Shown here piece by piece: positions 51,768 to 59,704 of a stretch of DNA of 64,000 bases. Each line of letters begins with the position of its first letter. Position 1 is the first letter of the stretch. Under the pieces are notes generated by a model. The model saw nothing but the letters and a program-made list of their open reading frames with translations, was not told the DNA's origin and made no database searches. Source of the stretch: M3007 sp964646615. GTDB lineage: Bacteria > Bacteroidota > Bacteroidia > Chitinophagales > Saprospiraceae. The position numbers and the translations under genes are program-made. The DNA lies in NCBI GenBank assembly GCA_964646615.1, contig CAZYEV010000085.1:1-64000 (forward strand), written 5' to 3'.

Positions 51768-52493
51768 ATGTTTTTACGCATTATCACCCTGTTATTTTTG
51801 ACATTTTTCGGCCTTCAACTGGGTGCTCAGACCAATTACCAGCAGCAGCGCGCCAACTGGTTTACCTATTTCGCCCAATACCGCCTCAGCCGGCACTGGG
51901 GCATACACACCGACCTGCAGTTTCGCACCGATGAGCGCGTTTATCGAACCAACCAGTCGCTGGTTCGCTTTGGGCTGCAGTACCTGCTTTCGCCAACGAC
52001 AAACTTTACGCTGGGCTATGCGCTCATTGGCAATTACGGCGCCAACGGCTACTACGGCGAGCATCGGCTGTGGCAGCAATATCTGCATACCGTTCGCTGG
52101 GGTAATGGCCATTCCATGACTCACCGCTTGCGCTTAGAAGAGCGCTGGGTGGCCTACACCAACGGGCGCGAGGGCTGGCGCGAAGGCTTTCGCTTTCGCT
52201 ACTTCAACCGAACGCTGTTCAACCTCTCCAAAAAAGCGCCTGCCTACGCAAAACCCTACCTCGCCCTGCAGAACGAGCTGTTCCTCAACACGGCTTCGCG
52301 CGACATCAACCCAAACCTGTTCGACCAGAACCGGTTCCTGGTGGCCATCGGCGTACTGCACAACGGACACACCCGCCTCGAGCTCGGCTACATGAACCAG
52401 TACATCAACCCACCGGGTAATACCGACATTATCAACCATATTTTACACTTATCGGTGCTCCAGGTGCTGGATTTCGCCCCCTCAGAGCATTAG
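51768..52493 (+). CDS. DUF2490 outer-membrane-type protein
   Basis: 241 residues from ATG 51768. A signal peptide ends near QLGAQ. The mature protein alternates polar and hydrophobic residues with many aromatic-ended strands (WFTYFAQYRLSRHWGIHTDLQFR; RLRLEERWVAY), typical of a small beta-barrel of the DUF2490 family common in Bacteroidota. No ligand or function is known. The next gene starts 30 bp later and may be co-transcribed. Confidence 0.85.
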   Translation: MFLRIITLLFLTFFGLQLGAQTNYQQQRANWFTYFAQYRLSRHWGIHTDLQFRTDERVYRTNQSLVRFGLQYLLSPTTNFTLGYALIGNYGANGYYGEHRLWQQYLHTVRWGNGHSMTHRLRLEERWVAYTNGREGWREGFRFRYFNRTLFNLSKKAPAYAKPYLALQNELFLNTASRDINPNLFDQNRFLVAIGVLHNGHTRLELGYMNQYINPPGNTDIINHILHLSVLQVLDFAPSEH

Positions 52494-52523
52494 TCTTTTT
52501 CACAAAAAACTCCCGTTTGCACC

Positions 52524-53243
52524 ATGTTCAAATCGGCACTTTTCCCTGCCCTTGCCGCCCTGGCTGTCTTGCTGAGCGGCTGCGATACGCTTCAGAGCGT
52601 CGCCAACGAAGCCATGCGCGAGCCGACCTCGGCCGAAGTAAACCAGGGGCTCAAGGAAGCCCTCAACCGCGGCGTTACCAATGGCGTCAACACCCTGTCG
52701 GCGCGCGACGGCTACTTCAAAAGCCCGTACAAAATCCTGTTGCCACCCGAGGCGCGCACGGTGAGCGACCGCCTGCGCAATGTACCGGGCTTCAGCAACT
52801 TAGAAAACGAATTGCTCGAGCGCATCAACCGCGGCGCCGAGGAGGCCGCCAAAGAAGCCGGCCCCATCTTCCTGTCCGCCATACGCGCCATGACTTTCCA
52901 GGACGCCTTCAACATCCTGATGGGCCCAGACAACGCCGCCACCGACTACCTGCGCCGCACCACCTACCAGCAACTGTACGACAAGTTCAACCCCGTCATG
53001 GTGCGCGCCTTAGACAACATCGGAGCCAACAAACTCTGGCGCGACGCCACAACCGCCTACAACCAGATACCATTGGTGACTAAAGCAAATACGGACCTCG
53101 ACGACTACGTAACCACCGAAGCCCTCAAGGGCCTGTTCGCCAAAATTGAAGAGGAAGAGAAAAACATCCGTCGCAACCCTGTGGCGCGTACCACAGCACT
53201 GCTGCAAAAGGTCTTCGCCCGCCAGGATCGCAACCGCCGATAA
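52524..53243 (+). CDS. DUF4197 lipoprotein
   Basis: 239 residues. The signal peptide ends in lipobox LSGC. The mature part is all-helical, with the DUF4197 blocks QGLKEALNRGVTNGVNTLS, PYKILLPPEA and TFQDAFNILMGPDNAATDYLR. The family is widespread in Proteobacteria and Bacteroidota, is predicted to be periplasmic, and has no known activity. It probably follows DUF2490 on the same transcript. Confidence 0.9.
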   Translation: MFKSALFPALAALAVLLSGCDTLQSVANEAMREPTSAEVNQGLKEALNRGVTNGVNTLSARDGYFKSPYKILLPPEARTVSDRLRNVPGFSNLENELLERINRGAEEAAKEAGPIFLSAIRAMTFQDAFNILMGPDNAATDYLRRTTYQQLYDKFNPVMVRALDNIGANKLWRDATTAYNQIPLVTKANTDLDDYVTTEALKGLFAKIEEEEKNIRRNPVARTTALLQKVFARQDRNRR

Positions 53244-53311
53244 CGCGCACCGCAAACGCGCGGGCGCGCTCTATTTTACACTTTTTTACTTCTCACTTCC
53301 CGCCCGCTTCG

Positions 53312-53319
53312 TACTTTTG
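53312..53319 (+). promoter_or_regulatory. -7 element (TACTTTTG) for the ComF-family gene
   Basis: Exact TAnnTTTG match 25 bp before ATG 53344, inside the longer reading frame, so the earlier start is excluded. Confidence 0.65.
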
Positions 53320-53343
53320 TTTCGCACAACAATCCCCCTGCTT

Positions 53344-54066
53344 ATGCGAACGATTGGTGAAGTACGGCGGTGGGTTTCCGACCTGCTCTGGTTTTTTTAC
53401 CCAGAGCTGTGCCCGGGATGTAAGAAGGCGGCGGCGCGCGCCAGGACCTGCTTTTGCATGCGCTGCGAAAGTCAACTCCTGCCCGCCGACATGTGCTTTG
53501 CGCCGGAGAACGAGTTTACCGAACGACTATGGGGCCGCATACCGTTGCAGAGTGGGGCGGCCCTTTACTTCTTCCAGCGCCGAAGCCCGCTCCAGCGCGC
53601 CCTGCATCGGTTGAAATACCACCGACAGGCCTACATCGGCCTACAGCTGGGTCGTCTGCTGGGGGCTCAGCTCAAGCGCTCGCCGTTGTTCTGCTCGGTG
53701 GAGGCCATCGTTCCGGTACCCCTGCACCCCGACAAGGAGCAAATACGTGGCTACAATCAGAGTGCCCTGATTGCCTCGGGCATCTCGGATACGATGGGCA
53801 TTCCGGCGCTCAATAGCGCGCTGGAGCGCCGGCGCTTTTCCGAGTCGCAGACCCGCAAGCGTCGCACGGAGCGCTTCGAAAATACAGAAGAGGTATTCGC
53901 CCTTGCCCAGCCTGAAGCTGTGGCGGGCAAGCACATCTTGCTGGTAGATGACGTGCTGACCACTGGCGCTACCCTGGAAGCCTGCGGCAGAGCCTTGCTG
54001 AGCGCGCCTGATGTCCGCCTGAGCATGGCCACCGTGGCCATTGCTACCACCAACAAAATGCGCTAA
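53344..54066 (+). CDS. ComF-family phosphoribosyltransferase-like protein
   Basis: 240 residues from ATG 53344. The N-terminal zinc-ribbon-like segment has CPGC, CFCMRC and a following Cys; the C-terminal phosphoribosyltransferase fold has the PRPP motif VDDVLTTGAT. The segment IVPVPLHPDKEQIRGYNQS is diagnostic of ComF. In naturally transformable bacteria ComF acts in DNA uptake, at the cytoplasmic side with the ComFA helicase; in Bacteroidota the role is unknown. It precedes the methyltransferase gene by 14 bp. Confidence 0.92.
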   Translation: MRTIGEVRRWVSDLLWFFYPELCPGCKKAAARARTCFCMRCESQLLPADMCFAPENEFTERLWGRIPLQSGAALYFFQRRSPLQRALHRLKYHRQAYIGLQLGRLLGAQLKRSPLFCSVEAIVPVPLHPDKEQIRGYNQSALIASGISDTMGIPALNSALERRRFSESQTRKRRTERFENTEEVFALAQPEAVAGKHILLVDDVLTTGATLEACGRALLSAPDVRLSMATVAIATTNKMR

Positions 54067-54080
54067 TCGCCTCGCCGCTG

Positions 54081-55283
54081 ATGCCCGAACCCGTGATACT
54101 GACCGAACAAGAGCAAGCCTTCGCCCGCCAACACATAGATGACGATCTGGCAGCCCTGGCGCTGGCAGCGCATCGCTATCCACAGGTCAGGGTCGCTGCG
54201 TTGCTGCCGCATCTGGGCGCCCTGCGAAAACTTCGCACGAAAGCGCCCTTGTGGTTTCGCTTCGACCTGGCCTTGCCCTCTACCATAAGCGTCGAGCAAG
54301 CCTCGTCGGAGCGAACGGCGCGCTTCAAGGCCAGCCTGTTCTCCGGTCAGCGCCTGCTCGACCTCACTGGTGGCTTAGGCATAGACGCCTTTTTCTGGGC
54401 CAGCACTTTTCAGGAGATCGTCTATGTCGAACAGGAGCCGGCATTAGCCCGGGCAGCCCAACACAACTTTGCGCTGCTGGGCGCCGACAATATCCGCGTG
54501 GAAGTGGCGGAAGCCGGACAGTTTTTGCTCAAAAACGAACAGACCTTTGACCTCATCTACTTAGACCCGGCCCGGCGCGACGGGCAACAGCAGCGCGTGT
54601 TCCGAATGGAGGACTGTTCGCCCAATGTGCTGGCACTGCGCGATCTCCTGCTCCAAAAAGCGCCGCGCGTGCTCATGAAGGCAGCCCCCATGCTCGACCT
54701 GACGCGGGCACAGGAGCAGCTGCAAAGCGTCGAGCATACCTGGGTCGTGTCTGCAGGCGGCGAGGTCAAAGAGGTACTCCTGCTTTTTGGCGCAACTCCC
54801 GCAAATACCGACGAGGCACCTATCGAGGCCGTAATGCTATCAGCAAACGAGGTGCAGCTGTTCTCTTTTCGTCGCTCGGAAGAGCGCGCCTGTGCGCCGC
54901 TTTTTAGCGCACCTCGGCGCTACCTGTACGAACCCGATGCGGCCATTCTAAAAGCAGGCGCCTTCAAAACCTTTGCGGTGCGATATGGACTGGCTAAGCT
55001 GCACCCGCACGCTCACCTGTACACGTCGGACACGCTCGTGCCAGAGGCTCCGGCCAGGCGGTTCGTCGTAGAAGCCGTGCTCCGATACGACCGACGGGCT
55101 GTTCAGCAACATTTACCCGAACGAAAAGCAAACGTCGCCGTGCGTCATTTCCCTGACACTGCCGAACGAGTGCGCAAGCGGCTGGGCCTCTCGGAAGGCG
55201 GCAATGCGTATCTGTTTGGCACAACCACGCCCGACGGCCAAAAAATTTTGGTTTTATGCCGCAGAACTGAGCCATTTACCTAA
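54081..55283 (+). CDS. SAM-dependent methyltransferase with THUMP-like C-terminal domain
   Basis: 400 residues. The class I methyltransferase core has motif I DLTGGLGIDAFFWA (about 92-105), an acidic residue in VYVEQEP and motif IV DPARRD in LIYLDPARRDGQQQ. The C-terminal ~100 residues match the THUMP-like domain that follows such cores in Bacteroidota. It resembles RNA methyltransferases of the trimethylguanosine-synthase-like type, so a tRNA or rRNA base is the likely target, but this is unproven. It overlaps no neighbour and probably shares the ComF transcript. Confidence 0.85.
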   Translation: MPEPVILTEQEQAFARQHIDDDLAALALAAHRYPQVRVAALLPHLGALRKLRTKAPLWFRFDLALPSTISVEQASSERTARFKASLFSGQRLLDLTGGLGIDAFFWASTFQEIVYVEQEPALARAAQHNFALLGADNIRVEVAEAGQFLLKNEQTFDLIYLDPARRDGQQQRVFRMEDCSPNVLALRDLLLQKAPRVLMKAAPMLDLTRAQEQLQSVEHTWVVSAGGEVKEVLLLFGATPANTDEAPIEAVMLSANEVQLFSFRRSEERACAPLFSAPRRYLYEPDAAILKAGAFKTFAVRYGLAKLHPHAHLYTSDTLVPEAPARRFVVEAVLRYDRRAVQQHLPERKANVAVRHFPDTAERVRKRLGLSEGGNAYLFGTTTPDGQKILVLCRRTEPFT

Positions 55284-55363
55284 ACGTTAAAATACAGGGT
55301 TCTGAAAATAGCCGCTCTTGCGCTTCCGTCATTGGCAGCGCTGCTCACTAAACACACCCTGCC

Positions 55364-56302
55364 ATGCGACCGATTTTTTTCACCGGCCTGGTTTTGATTA
55401 CAGGAATGGTGATTACCATCCCCCCGATAGCCCTGGCCCAATCGCCTTTGGAGGAAGACTTGCGAACGCATGAACACTTCTTTCGCGCTCGAATGCGCGA
55501 CTACCAGCAATGGCTGACCCGCACTGAACTGGATGGCGTCTTCTACGCCGATAGTGTCGCCGTTGCGCCGCAAAAAGTAACGCTCTTCTTGCGGGCGGCC
55601 TACCAGGGCGCGCGGGTATGCGACTCGCTGCAGTGCGCCTGGGAGCGCTTGGAGCAGGAGAACTTCCGCCAATACGGCCAGTACTTCCGCGAGCGTTTGC
55701 TGCGCAAATGGGCTTTTCTGGCCGAAATCCACGAAGAGCAGGCCGAAGTAGTGGTGCGTTGCCACGAACCCGCTCACTTCCTGATGCGCATCCGAAGCGA
55801 CAGCGGACGCATCCTGCGCGAAGGCCGCTCCGTGCGCGGCAGCGCCGTTCAGGTCTCCCTGCCTACGGCTACAGCCCTCCAGGGCATCAATCTGGGCGAA
55901 GGAAAGGCCACCATCCCGGGGCAACAAGCCCCTGCCGTAGCGGCAAAAGCCCGGCGATTTCTCATCAACCATTACAAACCCAAAGGCACGCCCATCCTCT
56001 GGCGTGCCCGCATTGACACCACGTTTGCGACATTTGATGAGTTTGTGCTCGAAGTTACCCACTTGAGTCACGAAATTTGTCCGGACGGCTACTACGAATA
56101 CCACCGCATCACCGTCTGGTGCGCCCAGCGCGGCCCCGATACGGAGCTCACATGGGAGTTTCAGGGTAAATACGGAAGCGGAATTCTCTTCCCCCCTCGG
56201 AAAAACGACTATAAAGACCTTTCTTTGCGCTACAAAGACAATTTAGAGGACTACCAGCGGCGTTTGTTTAAACGCCTCGTACACCACCTCATTCGGCAAT
56301 AA
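55364..56302 (+). CDS. Secreted protein of unknown function
   Basis: 312 residues. The signal peptide ends near ALAQ (about 25). The mature part is mixed alpha/beta with only a few Cys (VCDSLQC, RCHEPA, WCAQRG) and several Trp/Tyr-rich strands (GYYEYHRITVW, LTWEFQGKYG) near the C-terminus. I do not recognise a family. It lies between the methyltransferase gene and a membrane protein gene (25 bp gap to the latter). Confidence 0.65.
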   Translation: MRPIFFTGLVLITGMVITIPPIALAQSPLEEDLRTHEHFFRARMRDYQQWLTRTELDGVFYADSVAVAPQKVTLFLRAAYQGARVCDSLQCAWERLEQENFRQYGQYFRERLLRKWAFLAEIHEEQAEVVVRCHEPAHFLMRIRSDSGRILREGRSVRGSAVQVSLPTATALQGINLGEGKATIPGQQAPAVAAKARRFLINHYKPKGTPILWRARIDTTFATFDEFVLEVTHLSHEICPDGYYEYHRITVWCAQRGPDTELTWEFQGKYGSGILFPPRKNDYKDLSLRYKDNLEDYQRRLFKRLVHHLIRQ

Positions 56303-56327
56303 TTTTTTTCAGCGAAAAGCAATCGTT

Positions 56328-56837
56328 ATGGCAGCAACAACGGCAACCACCAACGCTCCCGCTGACGCCGCTACAACGGCCACGCAAAAGAGCCTGAACC
56401 CGCGGGCACGCATTGCCCGGCAAATACTCATTTACCATTTTGCCCTCATCGGCGCGTCCTGTGTTTATTACCTCTTGCGTGGCTTCGACTTTGAGGAGTT
56501 TACCACCCTGATGGGCATCCTCGGCCCCATCACGGCAATGTACGGCGGGGCCGTCTTCCGCTACATCGGGCGAAGCATTACAGAGCCAACGACCAACGGC
56601 AATAGCAACGGCGCTAAGGTCCCCATTAGCGCTATGGTGCGCTGGTTGGTGCACGGGCATTTCGCCATCGTCATGACGCTTATTTCGCTCAAGGCCTTCA
56701 CGCCCAACATCCTGAGCTTCCAGGACATGGTCATTTTCCTGACGCTCGTGGAGTCGGCTTTAGGCGTCTATATGGGCAACATCATTCTGGCGCTGTTCGA
56801 ACCACAACAAACGGCCAAGACGCCGCCGCAAGCCTAA
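56328..56837 (+). CDS. Small multi-pass membrane protein of unknown function
   Basis: 169 residues. A Thr/Ala-rich soluble head (about 1-25) is followed by three to four transmembrane helices at about 33-50, 58-78, 104-122 and 130-150, and a short Pro-rich tail. No family signature is visible. Its TAA overlaps the purQ stop on the opposite strand by a few bases (56834-56837), so no terminator fits between the two. Confidence 0.68.
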   Translation: MAATTATTNAPADAATTATQKSLNPRARIARQILIYHFALIGASCVYYLLRGFDFEEFTTLMGILGPITAMYGGAVFRYIGRSITEPTTNGNSNGAKVPISAMVRWLVHGHFAIVMTLISLKAFTPNILSFQDMVIFLTLVESALGVYMGNIILALFEPQQTAKTPPQA

Positions 56838-57529
56838 ACCGCCGCGGCTGCCAGCAAAGACTCGAAGAGCTCAAGCCCGTCGGTATTGCCCAACACAGAC
56901 TCGGCGGCGCGCTCGGGGTGTGGCATCATGCCCATGACGTTGCGCTGCTCATTGCACACACCGGCGATGTGGCGCAGCGAGCCGTTCGGATTGGCTTCAG
57001 GCGTTATTTCGCCCGAAGATGTGCAGTAGCGGAAAAGCACCTGTTCGTTGGCTTCTAAGCGGTCGAGCGTGGCCTCGTCGGCATAGTAGCGTCCTTCAGC
57101 GTGGGCAATGGGTATCTTGAGCGCATGCTCGGGGTCTAAGGAGGCCGTCAGCGGCGAGCGCGTCGTAGCGGGTTTTATCCACACATTTTCGCAGATAAAC
57201 TGCTGGTTGGCATTGCGCAACAAAACGCCCGGCAACAGGCCGGCTTCGCAGAGGATTTGAAAGCCATTGCAAATACCCAGCACCAGGCCTCCTTCCTGAG
57301 CAAACGCTTTGACGGCCTGCATGATGGGCGAAAACCGCGCAATAGCCCCTGCCCGCACATAGTCGCCATAGGAGAACCCTCCGGGAAGCACGACGCAATC
57401 CACACCCGTGGGCAGATGGGTATCCTTATGCCACACCTTCTCCACCGGCTGTTCGAGCACATCGCCCAGTACGTGTACCATGTCGTCATCGCAGTTGGAA
57501 CCCGGAAAAACAATAACACCAAATTTCAT
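56834..57529 (-). CDS. purQ: Phosphoribosylformylglycinamidine synthase, glutaminase subunit PurQ
   Basis: 231 residues from ATG 57529; an earlier in-frame start adds unrelated residues. It supplies ammonia from glutamine to PurL in the fourth step of purine synthesis. The class I amidotransferase nucleophile is Cys87 in LGICNGFQIL, with the His/Glu pair in MPHPERAAE and the oxyanion region GGFSYGDYVRAG. purL and purS are not in the window. It is 31 bp downstream of a DUF6427-like membrane protein gene and likely co-transcribed. Confidence 0.96.
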   Translation of the reverse strand: MKFGVIVFPGSNCDDDMVHVLGDVLEQPVEKVWHKDTHLPTGVDCVVLPGGFSYGDYVRAGAIARFSPIMQAVKAFAQEGGLVLGICNGFQILCEAGLLPGVLLRNANQQFICENVWIKPATTRSPLTASLDPEHALKIPIAHAEGRYYADEATLDRLEANEQVLFRYCTSSGEITPEANPNGSLRHIAGVCNEQRNVMGMMPHPERAAESVLGNTDGLELFESLLAAAAV

Positions 57530-57560
57530 AGAGAGCGAACATCGTTTCAATAGAAAAAAA

Positions 57561-58553
57561 TCAGAAAAACCTGCCCGAAAGCTGCACCGCGATGGCTGAG
57601 GCAAACAGCGCCAGATGAAACAGCTCCATAAGCGGGTTATTCCGGGATGCCTGAAAAAGATAGCTCAGGAAAATGCCTGCACTGGGCATGCACAACAGAA
57701 AACCATCCAACGTGCTGCCCGGTCGGAAAAAGGCCGAAAGCGTGCCAGCCAGCAGAAACCAGTACAGAATGTCAATGTATTTTTTTAGTTGAATGCCGCG
57801 CTTGTAATAGTACAGGTTGAAGCCTAATGCCACAATGAGCAGCAGCAAGCCTACCATGCCAACGGATAGGCGCGAGCGAAGGTCTTGCGGAAAAGCGATC
57901 TGCGGCCACGCGAAAAGATTGGCCAGCTGAATGGCCCAAAATTCGCCGGAGCGGTCGTACCAGAACAGCGCAGCCTGGGCAATAATCAGTATAGCTCCAA
58001 CCCCCACAACGTAAACCATTTGCTCCCGCACGCTGAATGACCGCAAAGCAAAAAAGTCCAAAAAGCCCACCAGGATAAACCAGCTGGCCGGCGGATAAAA
58101 CAATGCCGCCAGCGTAAACCAAACGGCTGCGTCGAAGATAGCCGAAAAGGCCAGCGGACGCCGATAGACTGAAAAAAGCCGCCACAAGCCTAATGGGAGA
58201 AAGGTAGTAGCGACCAATGCCGGCGAGATAAAAAGAAAATCGGGCACACAAGAGGCCGCCAAACCATAAAACATCCCTGGCAGCCAGGTGCGCTCTTCCG
58301 CCATCCGATACTTATCGGTCAGGCGGTTGACGGTAAACGCCTGGACAAACACCAACCCCGCCGCCGCTATTGCCGACCACAAGGGCGTAGCTCCCAAGTC
58401 ACCCAAGAGCCATAAATACAGCCATCCGCCCGGAGCCTCTTCGCCTTCTGGCGGCACCACCCAACCCAAAAGAGCCGGCAAACGCAGCACGGCGATGTAA
58501 GCCGCCAGCAAAAAAACAGTGAAAGACTCGTTGTTGCGAAAAAAGGCAAGCAT
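57561..58553 (-). CDS. DUF6427-like polytopic membrane protein
   Basis: 330 residues from ATG 58553, which opens MLAFFRNNESFTVFLLA. An extended frame to 58712 adds 53 residues that are hydrophobic but unlike the family start. It has about nine to ten hydrophobic helices throughout with short loops, the pattern of the DUF6427 family of Bacteroidota. A degenerate -7 (GACCTTTG, 58598-58605) supports the shorter start. No function is known; conserved Trp/Pro-rich loops (ALFYPPASWFILVGF) suggest a transporter or polymer-handling membrane protein. It leads into purQ. Confidence 0.72.
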   Translation of the reverse strand: MLAFFRNNESFTVFLLAAYIAVLRLPALLGWVVPPEGEEAPGGWLYLWLLGDLGATPLWSAIAAAGLVFVQAFTVNRLTDKYRMAEERTWLPGMFYGLAASCVPDFLFISPALVATTFLPLGLWRLFSVYRRPLAFSAIFDAAVWFTLAALFYPPASWFILVGFLDFFALRSFSVREQMVYVVGVGAILIIAQAALFWYDRSGEFWAIQLANLFAWPQIAFPQDLRSRLSVGMVGLLLLIVALGFNLYYYKRGIQLKKYIDILYWFLLAGTLSAFFRPGSTLDGFLLCMPSAGIFLSYLFQASRNNPLMELFHLALFASAIAVQLSGRFF

Positions 58554-58702
58554 GGCAGTAGGCCGGCATCCGATGCCCCGAAAAATGAGCGACACGGCAA
58601 AGGTCTGCAAAGCCGCCGTACAAAGGAAATAAAGCGCTAAAAAATGCGGTGCAGTGACGCTGCCTGACATCCGTTGCTCCGTTGCCGCGAACGCACGATT
58701 TT

Positions 58703-58734
58703 GAGGCGACATCTCCCATCAGGAGGTGTCGTCT
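58703..58734. repeat. Dispersed palindromic intergenic element, divergent copy C
   Basis: Inverted repeat GAGGCGACATCTCC against GGAGGTGTCGTCTC (12/14 paired) with a short loop. It shares AGGAGGTGTCGTCT with the complement of copy A but lacks its loop. It lies in the 471-bp spacer 58554-59024, which otherwise holds no gene I can support. Confidence 0.5.
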
Positions 58735-59024
58735 CTAGCTTTCGATCATGCGTACATTTATAGCGACCTTGTGTCGTGCCGAATAACTAACCTCATGCAA
58801 GTCCACGGTGAGACAAAAAAACGCCGAACTTCTGGACATCTCAGCTGCGCGTGGCAACAGTTCCTAAAATAATGTGAAAATGCGAAGGCGAGTCAATCGC
58901 TCTAAGCCCGGCGTCGTTGAGGGCAATAAACGTATTTTACAGCCTGGTTTTTCAACCCTCTTCCCGTACTAAGTTGTTTGCGCTATGGCGCGATCCTTTT
59001 CAAAACCATTGCTCTCTGTTCGTT

Positions 59025-59669
59025 ATGAAAAGTACATGTACTCTGTTTGTTCTGTTTTGGGCGCTATTGGCTCAGGCGCAGCAGCAGGATGTAGGCATCG
59101 GCTTTGTGCGTCTGCATCTTCCTTTTAGTCAGGAAAGCACGTGGGGCCTGGAGGCCCACTATCGTTTTGCCTGGTCGGGTCGCTGGTCGGCTACGGCGGC
59201 GTTCAGTTATCAGCAGGCCTTGGTTCGGAGGCAGTATGAGTTTGACCGCAGCAAGGCCCAGCTGACGTTCAGCGAGTCTTGCTCATTGCTCGATTTGTAC
59301 GTTGCCCGGCGTTTTTTCATATCGTCGCCTTTGCGCCTGCTGGGTGGTGTGGGTTTTAGCGTGGCCTACCTTTCTGCCGATGAGGGCGACATTGTTATCG
59401 TTCAGTCCACAGTAACGGAGAAGAATTTCAGCCGGCGGAAAAATCTGGCCACCTACCTTTTGTTTCCTTTGGAAATGGGTATGCCGGTAGGCGAGCGTTT
59501 TTCGCTGGCCTTCCGACCGATGTTTCGCTTTCCGATATTTGCTCAGCCCGAGTCATTGGAATTCACCATAACTGCCACCGACATCGGGCAGTGGCGCCGC
59601 TCGACCAACTTATACCTCCCTGGACCCATCATCAGCGGCGTCGTGAGTCTTTCGTATCGGATTTATTGA
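59025..59669 (+). CDS. Outer-membrane beta-barrel-like protein
   Basis: 214 residues from ATG 59025. A signal peptide ends near AQAQ. Amphipathic strands alternate through the mature part (GIGFVRLHLPF, WSATAAFSYQQALV, LRLLGGVGFSVAYL, FSLAFRPMFRFPIF) and the chain ends SLSYRIY with a terminal aromatic, as in outer-membrane barrels of roughly eight strands. I cannot name a family. No clear TAnnTTTG element is seen upstream; the leader contains the divergent palindrome. Confidence 0.75.
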   Translation: MKSTCTLFVLFWALLAQAQQQDVGIGFVRLHLPFSQESTWGLEAHYRFAWSGRWSATAAFSYQQALVRRQYEFDRSKAQLTFSESCSLLDLYVARRFFISSPLRLLGGVGFSVAYLSADEGDIVIVQSTVTEKNFSRRKNLATYLLFPLEMGMPVGERFSLAFRPMFRFPIFAQPESLEFTITATDIGQWRRSTNLYLPGPIISGVVSLSYRIY

Positions 59670-59704
59670 CCAATGGCTCGACCCACGGAGGCGTCAGTAG
59701 CGCT